A stretch of DNA of 64,000 nucleotides from Kitasatospora sp. NBC_01266 (GTDB lineage Bacteria; Actinomycetota; Actinomycetes; Streptomycetales; Streptomycetaceae). A program made the position numbers and the translations under genes. Shown here piece by piece: positions 9,075 to 17,774 of the stretch (positions are counted from its first letter, which is position 1; every line of letters starts with the position of its first letter). A model generated the notes under the pieces. That model had not been told where the DNA came from, made no database searches, and saw only the letters and a list, made by a program, of their open reading frames with translations. The stretch spans positions 6,882,001 through 6,946,000 of the forward strand of contig NZ_CP108458.1 of the NCBI RefSeq assembly GCF_036242395.1, given 5' to 3'.

Positions 9075-9500
9075 TCAGGCCGGGTCCACCCAGTCACCGG
9101 AGGGGATCGGCGCGGGCCGTGCGCGCAGCCGGGCGGAGAGCTCCGGGCCCGCCAGGTACACCCAGGCCGCTACCCGCTCCCCATGGGCGGTGACGATGAC
9201 CGGCCGCCGCAGCCGCACGTAGTACCCCGTGCCGTCCGGGCGGCAGCCCTCCAGCTCGTCCAGCGCGGTCAGCACCCGGGCGAAGTCGGCCGGTCGTACG
9301 GTGATCAGCTCACCGCGCACCCGCCGCCCGGGATCGGGGTCGGCCACCGCGTACGGGTATCCGGGCCCTTGGTGCAGCACGGCGCCGGCCAGCACGGCGG
9401 GCTCGATCCGCGTGCAGTGGCCACCGAGGTAGTGGGTGTGGTTGCGCTGCCCGGAGCGCAGCGTGCCGTAGACGAACAGCGGCAGTACGGGGTCGGCCAC
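9075..9500 (-). CDS. gamma-glutamylcyclotransferase-like (AIG2/GGCT fold) protein
   Basis: 141 residues. The opening PLFVYGTLRSGQRNH is the diagnostic YGTL loop of the fold, and DELEGCRPDGTGYYVR matches the conserved segment after the core. The catalytic glutamate expected in the family is plausibly one of those in DELEG. Members cleave gamma-glutamyl peptides to 5-oxoproline or act on other gamma-glutamyl amines; the substrate is not determined here. It lies just upstream of inositol-phosphate synthase, which may be coincidental. Confidence 0.8.
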   Translation of the reverse strand: MADPVLPLFVYGTLRSGQRNHTHYLGGHCTRIEPAVLAGAVLHQGPGYPYAVADPDPGRRVRGELITVRPADFARVLTALDELEGCRPDGTGYYVRLRRPVIVTAHGERVAAWVYLAGPELSARLRARPAPIPSGDWVDPA

Positions 9501-9670
9501 GGCCCTCCTCGTTCTCCTCGGCGGGTGCGCGCGGCCCGGGTGGGGCGCGCACCCCGATTCTTGCCGGTGCCCGCCCGGCCGGGACAGCCCGCCCCCGGCC
9601 GGGCGGGCACCGGGGAGGGTGGGCGGCCCGGGGTGGCCCGCCGTACCGTGGGGGAGGGGGCCGCTAGCGA

Positions 9671-9934
9671 ATGGAGTCCGTGATGCCTGGATCCGTCACG
9701 ATCGGCCATATCGAGGCCGCCGCCATCGTTGATCACACCGATGCCCAGCGGCTCTCCGTGCTGCTGGACGAGCTGGGGCACCTGCTGGCCGTGGCGGGTC
9801 CCAACCGGTTGACCGACGAGCAGGTCAGCGCGCTCTGCGAGGAGCCGGGCGCCGACCGCGACGAACTCGCCCGCTGGTGCCGGGGCCTGGCCGCCCAACT
9901 GCACCATCAGCACGATCCGCACTCGCACCACTAG
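9671..9934 (+). CDS. small hypothetical protein (87 aa)
   Basis: 87 residues with strong G/C preference at codon position 3, supporting real coding. It is mostly predicted helix (LSVLLDELGHLLAVAG, DEQVSALCEEPG, RDELARWCRGLAAQL) and ends in a His-rich tail (HHQHDPHSHH), which could bind metal. An internal ATG at 9683 is an alternative start. I do not recognise a family. Confidence 0.55.
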   Translation: MESVMPGSVTIGHIEAAAIVDHTDAQRLSVLLDELGHLLAVAGPNRLTDEQVSALCEEPGADRDELARWCRGLAAQLHHQHDPHSHH

Positions 9935-10111
9935 CGCCGGTCCCAGCACCGGTCCCTGCGGCACCGCCCCGGCCGCCCGGTAGCGGTGCCGGCCGCCGGC
10001 GGCCCGTGCTCCCGCTTCCTCGCGGCCGGGGGTACCGGGTCGCCGGCCCCCAACCTCCTTGGCAGCCAAGGCGGTCGGCACCCTTGACAGTGATCGTCGG
10101 CCCGTGAGTAC

Positions 10112-11926
10112 ATGCCAACCGTGCCGATACCCTCAGCCGCTTCCGCCTCCCGACGGCGCCCGTTCGCCCGTGCCGTCCCCGCCCTGGTCCTCGCGGTGGC
10201 CGCCGCGCTCTGCCTCCCGACCGCCGCCACCGCTGCCACCGCGACCGCCACGACGGCTGCCGCCCCGGCGGCCGCGCCCCGGGCTGCCGCTGCCGCCGCC
10301 CCGGCCACGTCCGGCGCGTCCGCGCCCACCGGACGGGTCGAGGCGAACTACGGCAACCCCGTCACCGCGCTGCCGCCGATCAGTCGTCCGGACACCGCGC
10401 ACTGCACGGTCACCGCGATGCAGCACGACTTCGCCAACAGCTACGGCCAGCCCTTCACCGGCACCCTGACGCCGCCGGCCGCCTGCCCGGGGCCGTGGAA
10501 CAAGGTGGTGCTGGACTGGTCGGGCAGCGTCGCGGGCCGCCAGTACGACCGGCTGGCCGGCGTCTGGATCGGCGGCGCCGAGGTGTTGCGCACCAGCACG
10601 CCCGAGCCCGACGCGGCCGGCATCAGCTGGCACGTCGACCAGGACCTGAGCAGCTTCATCCCGCTGCTGCGCACCCCGCAGCCGGTGGTCGTGGACCTGG
10701 GCAACCTGGTCAACTCCACCTACACCGGCGTCTACCACATGACGATGACGGTCACCTACTACCAGGCCGACCGGCACAACCCGCCGGCCGCCACCGCGGA
10801 CCAGGTGCTCCCCGTCTCGCAGTCCAGCACCGCGGCCGGCTGGTGGACCCTGACGAAGGGTCAGACCGCGACCTCGACGCTGAGCTTCCCGCGCAACCTC
10901 ACCGGCGCCCACCTGCAGCTCTACGCCCGGGGCGGCGGCTGCGAGGAGTTCTGGTACTCCAACGTGCCCGACGACTACGCCGCCGCCCACCCCGACTACG
11001 GGCTCTGCGGCGGCGGCACCTACCGCGAGGTGCAGGTGCTGGTCGACGGCCGGCTCGCCGGGGTGGTCCAGCCGTTCCCGGTCATCTACACCGGGGGGAT
11101 CAGCCCGCTGATGTGGCGGCCGATCCCGAGCATCGACGCGTTCCGCACCCAGCCGTACGACGTCGACCTCACGCCGTTCGCCGGCACCCTGACCGACGGC
11201 AAGCCGCACACCGTCACGATCGTGCCGCCGGCCGGGATCAGCGACGGCTGGACGGTGGACGGCAGCCTCTTCCTGACCACCGACCCGCTGCGCGCGCGGA
11301 CGAGCGGCGCCGTCACCGCCGACACCATCACCGCCGCGCCGCAGGTGGCCACCACCGAGACCGCCCAGGCCGACGGCAGCGAGCTGATCACCGCGAGCAC
11401 CGGACGGGACTGGACGGTGGCCGGCTACCTGGACACCTCGCGCGGCCGGATCACCACCCGGGTCGATCAGCACGTCGAGTACCGCAACAGCGACACCCTC
11501 TCCGACCAGGGCCAGAACCAGGTCACCACGCAGCGCGACAGCGGCTGGACGCTGACCAGCACCGACGGCGGCCACGGCCGGCCCGAGCAGCTGCGCAGCA
11601 GCTGGTCGTATCCGATCGACGCGACCAGCACCTACACCCCGGGCGCCGATGCCGACAGCTACCTGGCGAGCGGTCAGGTGACGGTGGCCCGGCAGCTGGT
11701 GGACCAGACCCGCCACGGCCAGGGGAGCTGGCACGAGCAGTCGAGCGTCGACGACCGGCTCACCGCCAAGGGCGTGCTGCAGCGGCAGTCCGGCACCATG
11801 GTGCAGGCCGACGGCAGCGACGACGAGCACTACGTGGGCCGCACCGCCGACGGCGGCTGCTACGACCACGAGCTGGCGGCCGACCACGGCTACCTCACGC
11901 TGGACCGGCTGCGCAGCTGCCACTGA
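10112..11926 (+). CDS. secreted peptide-N-glycosidase A-like protein
   Basis: 604 residues. The signal peptide covers about 1-35 (RRRPFARAVPALVLAVAAALC), followed by an Ala/Thr-rich linker. The body resembles the PNGase A family: two beta-sandwich halves with CPGPWNKVVLDWSGS, DRLAGVWIGGAEVLRTSTPEP, YTGVYHMTMTVTYY, then FRTQPYDVDLTPFAG and HTVTIVPPAG with DGWTVDGSLFLTTD. Family members release N-glycans from glycopeptides; bacterial ones are less studied. The ATG at 10112 lacks a good ribosome site. A TTGACA lies at 10084-10089, which would place transcription start close to the start codon, so a GTG at 10121 is a possible alternative. Confidence 0.8.
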   Translation: MPTVPIPSAASASRRRPFARAVPALVLAVAAALCLPTAATAATATATTAAAPAAAPRAAAAAAPATSGASAPTGRVEANYGNPVTALPPISRPDTAHCTVTAMQHDFANSYGQPFTGTLTPPAACPGPWNKVVLDWSGSVAGRQYDRLAGVWIGGAEVLRTSTPEPDAAGISWHVDQDLSSFIPLLRTPQPVVVDLGNLVNSTYTGVYHMTMTVTYYQADRHNPPAATADQVLPVSQSSTAAGWWTLTKGQTATSTLSFPRNLTGAHLQLYARGGGCEEFWYSNVPDDYAAAHPDYGLCGGGTYREVQVLVDGRLAGVVQPFPVIYTGGISPLMWRPIPSIDAFRTQPYDVDLTPFAGTLTDGKPHTVTIVPPAGISDGWTVDGSLFLTTDPLRARTSGAVTADTITAAPQVATTETAQADGSELITASTGRDWTVAGYLDTSRGRITTRVDQHVEYRNSDTLSDQGQNQVTTQRDSGWTLTSTDGGHGRPEQLRSSWSYPIDATSTYTPGADADSYLASGQVTVARQLVDQTRHGQGSWHEQSSVDDRLTAKGVLQRQSGTMVQADGSDDEHYVGRTADGGCYDHELAADHGYLTLDRLRSCH

Positions 11927-11951
11927 GCGGCTTCTCCCGGCTGATGGCCGA

Positions 11952-12000
11952 CGGGCGGGTGGCCCTGCGCGAGGATTCGTGGCGCGGGGCCACCCGCCCG
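11952..12000 (+). terminator. stem-loop terminator after the PNGase A-like gene
   Basis: The 14-base arms CGGGCGGGTGGCCC (11952-11965) and GGGCCACCCGCCCG (11987-12000) pair perfectly around a 21-base loop that itself has a short GCGC pairing. It lies 25 bp after the stop codon. There is no U-run, as is usual in these genomes. Confidence 0.7.
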
Positions 12001-12550
12001 GCTCGGCGGTTGAATCGATAAATCCATCCGGTGTCGGCGTAGCCGTTCGGAGATATGCCGCCCGGGTCTTCGTCGCGGCATTCCGGTGCCGCGTCCGGTG
12101 GATTTTCCCAAGGTCCCGTCGGGTGCCGCCGGGCTGCCCCGAAGTGCGGCGGGCCCGCCGTCCGCCACCTCGGGGCCGCCCGGAGTGTCCCGCGATGTAC
12201 CGGATTCCGGACTCCGGTGGAGCGGTACCGGGAGAACCTCCACCGACTCGACTGTTCAATCGTGAACGCACCCTCGCGAGCGGTGAGATCTCTGTCACAT
12301 CAACGCGCGTGGAGTTTTTCGGTCAACTGACGGTGATACATCTGTGACCTGCGGAAACTCGCTCTGGCGGGAGTGCTGCTTGGATGATCCACCAAGTCCA
12401 TCGAGTGAGTTGATCTTGTTCTCCGATGTGTTCTGCGCTTCACTCATGCGGGTGTCAGCGGCGGAACGGGGTGCGGCCGTCTGTCTGAGAGTGCAACCAG
12501 GACCGGTGCGGGCCTTGGGTGCTTGAGGTCTGACGAGATTGTGAGCACCG
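12001..12550. promoter_or_regulatory. intergenic region upstream of conservon 1
   Basis: About 550 bp without a credible gene; the short open frames have poor codon bias. The part from about 12280 to 12440 is lower in GC and likely holds the conservon promoter. A CTGTCACA at 12291 and a TGTGAC near 12344 form the outer halves of a loose inverted arrangement, but I cannot call a defined operator. Confidence 0.4.
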
Positions 12551-14659
12551 TTGCGTAAGAGGACCGCGCGTCAGCAACCCGCGCAGCGCCGCCGCTTGGG
12601 AGCGGTGGCGGGCCGACGGCTCCCACGCCGCCTTCTCGGGTCGTTGATCGCCCTGCCGGGTCTGACCACGCTCACCGGCTGCGGTGCCGCGCACGGCAGC
12701 GGCGGCAGTGAGCTCTGGGTGGCCGGTGGCGCGGCGGCCGTGGTGCTGGTCTCCGGCACCGCCGTGGTGGTCCGGCGGGTCACCGCCGGTCCGTTGGAGA
12801 AGGCCCGCGACCTGGCCACCCGCAATCTGGCCGCGCTGCTCGACGAGCGCGGCGGCCTGCTGGAGGAGCGCGCCCGGCTGATCGCCGAACGCGACGCCCA
12901 GGGCGGCCAACTGCAGGCCCTGTCCGCCGAGCAGCGGGCCCTGCTCCAGGAGCGCGAGGAACTCCAGCGGCAGCAGCGGGAACTGACCGCCCAGTGGCAG
13001 CAGGCGACGACCGCCAACGGTGAGTCGGCCGGGCGGCTGGAAGAGCTGCTGCGCGAGTGCGAGCTGCTGCTGGCCGAGCGGGACAGCCTGACCAAGGAGC
13101 GCGACGAGCTGCAGGGCAGCGTGGACGCCACCTTCGTCAACCTCGCGATGCGCACCCTGACCCTGGTGGAGCGTCAGCTGGTGCTGATCGAGGCACTGGA
13201 GGGCCGGGAAGCCGACGCGGCCCAGCTGGAGAACCTCTTCCGGCTCGACCACCTGGCCACCCGGATGCGCCGCAACAGCGAGAACATGCTGCTGCTGGCC
13301 GGTCTGGAGAACAGCTCGCGCAGCCGCAAGACGGTCGCCCTGCTCGACGTGGTCCGGGCCGCCATCTCCGAGATCGAACGCTACGAGCGGGTCAAGCCCG
13401 GCTTCCTGGCGGCGGTCCGGCTCACCGGCGCGGTCGCCGACGACACCAGCCACCTGCTGGCCGAACTCCTGGAGAACGCCACCGCGTTCTCCCCGCCGCA
13501 GGAGCAGGTCGAGGTGGGCGGCTGGCTGCTGGACAACGGCGAGCTGATGCTCTCGGTCAGCGACCGGGGGATCGGGCTGCCGGCCGAGCGGCTGCGCGCG
13601 CTCAACGAGCAGCTGGCCGAGCCGCTGCCGGCCGGCCGGGCCGAGCGGCGCGACGCGCTGCTCGCGGGAGCGCTGACCGGGCGCAGCATGGGGCTCTTCG
13701 TGGTGGCCCGGCTGGCCCGCCGGCACGGCATCCGGGTCCAGCTGCGGGAGAACGGGCAGGGCGGCGGGATCAGCGCGATGGTGGTGCTGCCGCGTGAGGC
13801 GCTGCACCAGGACGGCCTGAGCACGGTCGACCTGGACGATCAGCGGCGGGCCGAGCGCAGTGCTGCGGCCGGTGCCGAACAAGCCAGGCTGGCAGCGGAG
13901 TTCGCGGCTGCCGAGCGGACCGCGGCGCAGGCCGCGGCGCAGGCGGCGGCTCGGGCCGCCGCCCCGTCGGCGGTGCCGGCCCAGCGCCTGGCGGCCGCCG
14001 CCGACGGCGGCTCGCCGGACGCGGGCCTGCCCGCGCTGCCACGCCGCCGACCGGCGCACGCGGCCCCGGGCGGATCGGTCGAGGGCGGCGCCGACACGGC
14101 GGCCGCGCCCGCGCTGCCGTCTTCGGCGGTGCCGCCCACCGAGACCGCCACGGACGGCGTTCCCACGGCGCGGGCCGTGCCCGCCGAAGCCGCCCCGGCC
14201 GCCGACGCGTCCGACTCATCGCTCGACAGCCCCACCCGGCAGCTGAACATCAGCCAGCTCGGCAAGGGCCGACCGGCGGGCCCCGTCCCGCCGCAGGACG
14301 GCGAGACCACCTCGCTCGGTCTCCCGAAGCGGGTGCCCAGGGCCGGCGGTCTGCCGGGCACCGGCGAGCTGCCGACCTCCGGGCTGCGCCGGGTCGCCGC
14401 CGAGCCGACGGGCGCCTCGGCGGCCGAGAGCGGCCCGGGCGCTGCGGGTGCGGCGGGTGCGGTGAGCGCCGCGGGTGCTGGTGCTGCTGGTGCCGGCGCT
14501 GGTGCGGCGACCACCGAGGCCGCTCCGGGCACCGGCGTGCCGCCCGGCCCGCACCGTTCCCGTACCTCCGCCGAGGAGCTGCGCCGCAGACTCGGTGGCT
14601 TCCAGAGCGGGCTGCGCCAAGCGGCTCGCGAGTCCGCCGCCGAGGAACAGGACCGATGA
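12551..14659 (+). CDS. cvnA: conservon 1 sensor histidine-kinase-like protein CvnA
   Basis: 702 residues. The basic N-terminus leads to a hydrophobic stretch ending LTTLTGC, which looks like a lipobox, and a membrane segment (about 55-75). A long coiled coil follows (about 85-195, rich in Glu/Arg/Leu), then a kinase-type ATPase domain with LLAELLENATAFSPP (N box), SDRGIGLP (G1) and GRSMGLFVVARLA (G2). The C-terminal 240 residues are Ala/Pro-rich and disordered. There is no extracellular sensor domain. CvnA proteins act with CvnB, C and D in membrane-linked GTPase signalling. The start is uncertain: TTG 12551 gives the longest frame without a clear ribosome site; TTG 12596 or GTG 12605 are alternatives. 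It overlaps cvnB by ATGA. Confidence 0.88.
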   Translation: MRKRTARQQPAQRRRLGAVAGRRLPRRLLGSLIALPGLTTLTGCGAAHGSGGSELWVAGGAAAVVLVSGTAVVVRRVTAGPLEKARDLATRNLAALLDERGGLLEERARLIAERDAQGGQLQALSAEQRALLQEREELQRQQRELTAQWQQATTANGESAGRLEELLRECELLLAERDSLTKERDELQGSVDATFVNLAMRTLTLVERQLVLIEALEGREADAAQLENLFRLDHLATRMRRNSENMLLLAGLENSSRSRKTVALLDVVRAAISEIERYERVKPGFLAAVRLTGAVADDTSHLLAELLENATAFSPPQEQVEVGGWLLDNGELMLSVSDRGIGLPAERLRALNEQLAEPLPAGRAERRDALLAGALTGRSMGLFVVARLARRHGIRVQLRENGQGGGISAMVVLPREALHQDGLSTVDLDDQRRAERSAAAGAEQARLAAEFAAAERTAAQAAAQAAARAAAPSAVPAQRLAAAADGGSPDAGLPALPRRRPAHAAPGGSVEGGADTAAAPALPSSAVPPTETATDGVPTARAVPAEAAPAADASDSSLDSPTRQLNISQLGKGRPAGPVPPQDGETTSLGLPKRVPRAGGLPGTGELPTSGLRRVAAEPTGASAAESGPGAAGAAGAVSAAGAGAAGAGAGAATTEAAPGTGVPPGPHRSRTSAEELRRRLGGFQSGLRQAARESAAEEQDR

Positions 14660-15144
14660 GCGACCACGACCACCGGAACACCCCGGCCACCGCAACCGCC
14701 GCGCCCGGCCCGGGTTTCGTGCCCGTTCAGCCGGTCAGTCAGGGCGCGATGAACGTCCGCTGGCTGCTGGGCGACTTCCTCGGCCTGGTCGCCGGGGTCG
14801 AGGAGGCCGTCGTGGTCTCCTCCGACGGGCTGCTGCTCGCCGACTCGCAACAGGGCCGGCGATCGGACCAACTCTCGGCCATCGTCTCGGCGTTGACCAG
14901 TCTGGCGCAGGGCCTGGCGCGCGCCATCGAGTTCGGCGGGGTCAAGCAGACCATGGTGACCATGGACGAGGGCCACCTGGTGGTGATGGCCATCAGCGAC
15001 GGGTCCTGCCTCGGCGTCTTCGCCGCGCTCAGCTGTGATCTGGGCGTCCTGGCCTACCAGATGGCGCTGCTCGTCGAGCGCGCCGGACACGCGCTGACGC
15101 CGCAGGTGCGCAGCGAACTGCACCGGGCGATGGCCGTCCGATGA
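14656..15144 (+). CDS. cvnB: conservon 1 roadblock/LC7-domain protein CvnB
   Basis: 162 residues. After a 30-residue disordered start, the roadblock/LC7 fold is seen in RWLLGDFLGLVAGVEEAVVVSSDGLLLADS, then ALTSLAQGLARAIEFGG and HLVVMAISDGSCLGVFAAL. In family knowledge CvnB dimers bind the CvnD GTPase like GAP-type roadblock proteins. It starts inside the cvnA stop (ATGA) and ends in another ATGA with cvnC, so translation is coupled. Confidence 0.92.
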   Translation: MSDHDHRNTPATATAAPGPGFVPVQPVSQGAMNVRWLLGDFLGLVAGVEEAVVVSSDGLLLADSQQGRRSDQLSAIVSALTSLAQGLARAIEFGGVKQTMVTMDEGHLVVMAISDGSCLGVFAALSCDLGVLAYQMALLVERAGHALTPQVRSELHRAMAVR

Positions 15145-15635
15145 GCCCGGAATCGAGCCCGGAGGAGATGAGAAGCATGCCCGGCACCGCCCGAAGCGGT
15201 AACGGCACCAGCGGTGGTGGCGTCGGCCTTGGCCGGCGCACCGACACCGTCCGTGCGGGGCAAGGGCGTTCGTCCCGGGTGCGGCCGTACGCGATCACCC
15301 GCGGCCGGACCCGGTTCGGACGGGTGCTGCTGGTCGAGACCTTGGTGTCGGCGCTCAACCGCCCGGCCGATCCGGGTGACCGCGCGCTGCCCGAGCTGGC
15401 CGCGATCTGTGAGGTGTGCCGGGGGCAGATGCGCTCGATCGCCGAGATCTCGGCGCTGCTGCGGATGCCGCTGGGTGTGGTGAAGGTGCTGGTCAGCGAC
15501 CTTGCTGACCAGGGGAGGATACGGGTGCACGGCGCGGACGTGGCCGACGGCACCGACTTGGACGGCGCCACCGAGGTCCCGGCGTCCAAGCGGGTTCTGT
15601 TGGAGAGGGTGCTGGGTGGACTTCGCAAGCTCTGA
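15141..15635 (+). CDS. cvnC: conservon 1 DUF742 protein CvnC
   Basis: 164 residues. The first 45 are Gly/Ser/Arg-rich. The DUF742 domain then shows VRPYAITRGRT, ELAAICEVCRGQMRSIAEI and LLRMPLGVVKVLVSDLADQG, ending in VLLERVLGGL. The helix-turn-helix-like core (SIAEISALLRMPLGVVKVLV) resembles winged-helix folds. The last 20 bases overlap the start of cvnD. Confidence 0.92.
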   Translation: MSPESSPEEMRSMPGTARSGNGTSGGGVGLGRRTDTVRAGQGRSSRVRPYAITRGRTRFGRVLLVETLVSALNRPADPGDRALPELAAICEVCRGQMRSIAEISALLRMPLGVVKVLVSDLADQGRIRVHGADVADGTDLDGATEVPASKRVLLERVLGGLRKL

Positions 15636-16257
15636 GTTCGGCGGCTCCGGTGGTGCCGGGCGGGTGCCTCCCGGTGTCCCGCTGGTGGCCGGCAACGCGA
15701 CCTCCACCAAGATCGTGGTGGCGGGCGGCTTCGGGGTCGGCAAGACCACCTTCGTCCGCTCGGTCTCCGAGATCCCGCCGCTCACCACCGAGGCGGTGAT
15801 GACCGAGGCGAGCGTCGGCGTGGACGACATCGCGGCCGTCCCGGCCAAGTCCTCCACCACCGTGGCGATGGACTTCGGCCGGATCAGTCTCGAATCGGAC
15901 CTGGTGCTCTACCTGTTCGGCACCCCCGGGCAGGGCCGGTTCTGGTTCATGTGGGACGACCTGGTGCGCGGCGCGGTCGGTGCGGTGGTCCTCGCGGACA
16001 CCCGCCGGCTGGCCGACTCCTTCCCCGCGCTGGACTACTTCGAGGGCAGCGGGCTGCCGTTCGTGGTGGCGGTCAACCAGTTCGACGACGCCCCGGTCTA
16101 CTCGCCCGAGGCGGTGCGCGACTCGTTGGCGGTGCCGCCTCAGGTGCCGGTGCTGATCTGCGACGCGCGGGAACGGTCCTCCGTGGTCGCGGTGTTGACC
16201 GCGCTGGTGCTGCACGCGCTGGCCGCCGAGTCGGTCGGCGCCGGCACCTTCGCCTGA
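15616..16257 (+). CDS. cvnD: conservon 1 small GTPase CvnD
   Basis: 213 residues from GTG 15616, chosen because GGAGAGG lies upstream inside cvnC; the longer frame would add 38 residues antisense in style to the family. GTPase motifs are visible: G1 GGFGVGKTT, TTVAMDFGRI as the G2 region, G3 LFGTPGQGRFWFMWD, G4 NQFD in place of NKxD, and CDARE for G5. It is the output switch of the conservon and is normally membrane-associated through its partners. Confidence 0.93.
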   Translation: MDFASSEFGGSGGAGRVPPGVPLVAGNATSTKIVVAGGFGVGKTTFVRSVSEIPPLTTEAVMTEASVGVDDIAAVPAKSSTTVAMDFGRISLESDLVLYLFGTPGQGRFWFMWDDLVRGAVGAVVLADTRRLADSFPALDYFEGSGLPFVVAVNQFDDAPVYSPEAVRDSLAVPPQVPVLICDARERSSVVAVLTALVLHALAAESVGAGTFA

Positions 16258-16298
16258 CTCACCGTCAGTTCACCCTCCCCAACAGGCCGGTCACCGGG

Positions 16299-16314
16299 CC
16301 GGTCGGCCGACCGG
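16299..16314. promoter_or_regulatory. 16-bp perfect palindrome between cvnD and the flavin monooxygenase gene
   Basis: CCGGTCGGCCGACCGG reads the same on both strands and lies in the only sizeable gap (94 bp) of the conservon 1 operon, 38 bp before the monooxygenase start. It may be an operator or a weak hairpin. Direct copies of CCGGTC surround it. Confidence 0.45.
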
Positions 16315-16351
16315 TCGCCGCGCTGGTCACCAAGCAAGAAGGCAGGCAGCG

Positions 16352-17590
16352 ATGCGCAAGATTCTGATCGTCGGGGCCGGGCAGGCGGGGCTCCAGCTCG
16401 CGCTGGGTCTCCAGTCCCACGGTTACGACGTGACGGTGATGACCAACCGCACCGCCGACGAGGTGCGCGACGGGCGGGTGCTCTCCACCCAGTGCATGTT
16501 CGACACCTCGCTGGGCCACGAGCGCGAGCTGGGCATCAACTTCTGGGAGGCCGAGGCACCCAAGGTCGAGGGGCTCGGCGTCTCGGTGACCGGCCCGGAC
16601 TCCAGCAGAGTGATCGACTGGGTGGGCCGGCTGGACGGCTACGCCCAGTCGGTCGACCAGCGGCTCAAGATGGCCGGCTGGCTGGAGACCTTCGCCCAGC
16701 GCGGCGGCCAGGTGGTCGTGCACGGCGTGGCCGTCTCCGACCTGGACTACTTCGCCCGCACCTACGACCTGGTGCTGGTCGCGGCCGGCAAGGGCGAGCT
16801 GGTCTCGATGTTCGGCCGCGACGCGAGCCGGTCGCCGTACGAGACCCCGCAGCGCGCGCTCGCCGTCTCCTACGTGCACGGCCTCGCCCCGCGTCCCGAG
16901 CACGACTTCCGGGCCGTGCGGTGCAACCTGGTCCCCGGCGTCGGCGAGCTCTTCGTGATCCCCGCGCTGACCGTCTCGGGTGACTGCGACATCCTCTTCT
17001 GGGAGGGGATCCCCGGCGGTCCGCTCGACGTCTTCGGCGGAGTGAAGGAGCCGGCCGAGCACCTGCGGCTCACTCTGGACCTGATGAAGACCTTCACCCC
17101 GTGGGAGTACGACCGCACCAGCGGCGGAGTCGAACTCACCGACGCCGGTGCCACGCTGGCCGGCCGGTACGCCCCGGTGGTGCGCCGACCGGTCGGTGAA
17201 CTGCCGAGCGGTGGGCTGGTGCTGGGCGTCGCGGACGTGGTGGTGGCGAACGACCCGATCACCGGCCAGGGTTCGAACAACGCCGCCAAGTGTGCCGCCG
17301 TCTACTTGCAGGCGATCCTGGACCACGGGGAGCAGCCCTTCGACCGCGAGTTCATGGAGTCCGCCTTCGACCGCTACTGGGAGGATGCCCAGCACGTCAC
17401 CAAGTGGACCAACACCATGCTCGCCCCGCCGCCGGAGCACGTGCTCAACCTGATCGGTGCCGCCGGCCAGCTGCCGCCGGTCGCCCACCGGTTCGCCAAC
17501 GGCTTCAACAACCCGGCGGACTTCGAGAACTGGTTCTACGACCCGGAGAAGGCGAACGCCTACCTCGCCTCGGTCGCGCCGCAGGGCTGA
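16352..17590 (+). CDS. StyA-like FAD-dependent monooxygenase
   Basis: 412 residues, typical for the styrene/indole monooxygenase oxygenase component. The FAD-binding loop is ILIVGAGQAGLQLALGL at residues 4-20. The segment LVLVAAGKGELVSMFGRD, and further on DVVVANDPITGQGSNNAAKC, match the family's second FAD-contact region. These enzymes need reduced FAD from a separate reductase, and none is adjacent. It stands 94 bp behind cvnD on the same strand, in the place where conservons often carry a P450, which suggests it is the enzymatic output of the unit. The start ATG has AGAAGG and GGCAGG upstream. Confidence 0.85.
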   Translation: MRKILIVGAGQAGLQLALGLQSHGYDVTVMTNRTADEVRDGRVLSTQCMFDTSLGHERELGINFWEAEAPKVEGLGVSVTGPDSSRVIDWVGRLDGYAQSVDQRLKMAGWLETFAQRGGQVVVHGVAVSDLDYFARTYDLVLVAAGKGELVSMFGRDASRSPYETPQRALAVSYVHGLAPRPEHDFRAVRCNLVPGVGELFVIPALTVSGDCDILFWEGIPGGPLDVFGGVKEPAEHLRLTLDLMKTFTPWEYDRTSGGVELTDAGATLAGRYAPVVRRPVGELPSGGLVLGVADVVVANDPITGQGSNNAAKCAAVYLQAILDHGEQPFDREFMESAFDRYWEDAQHVTKWTNTMLAPPPEHVLNLIGAAGQLPPVAHRFANGFNNPADFENWFYDPEKANAYLASVAPQG

Positions 17591-17774
17591 CCCTGGCCCT
17601 GTTCCTGGCCCTGTCCCGCGCTCGGCGCCGTCCGTTCGCCCCGTCCCGGCTGGTCCGGTCGACGGGGCGGGGGCGGCGCCGCTGGGTGTCCCCAAGATCC
17701 GCTAGAGTCCGGGCACGATCGAACGGCTGCGCGGGCAGCGGCGGCACGGCAGCGGCAGGGGAACGAGCGCGACC

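Noticed and set aside
9017..9097. Longer start for inositol-phosphate synthase at 9097
   Set aside because: It would overlap the upstream gene and add 27 unrelated residues, while GTG 9016 has AAGGAG upstream.
10133..12298. Leftward open frame of 721 codons
   Set aside because: Gly/Arg/Val-rich antisense of the secreted PNGase A-like gene, with no recognisable domain.
11979..12347. Rightward frame of 122 codons between the PNGase A-like gene and conservon 1
   Set aside because: Poor third-position GC bias and no family features; it overlaps the terminator hairpin.
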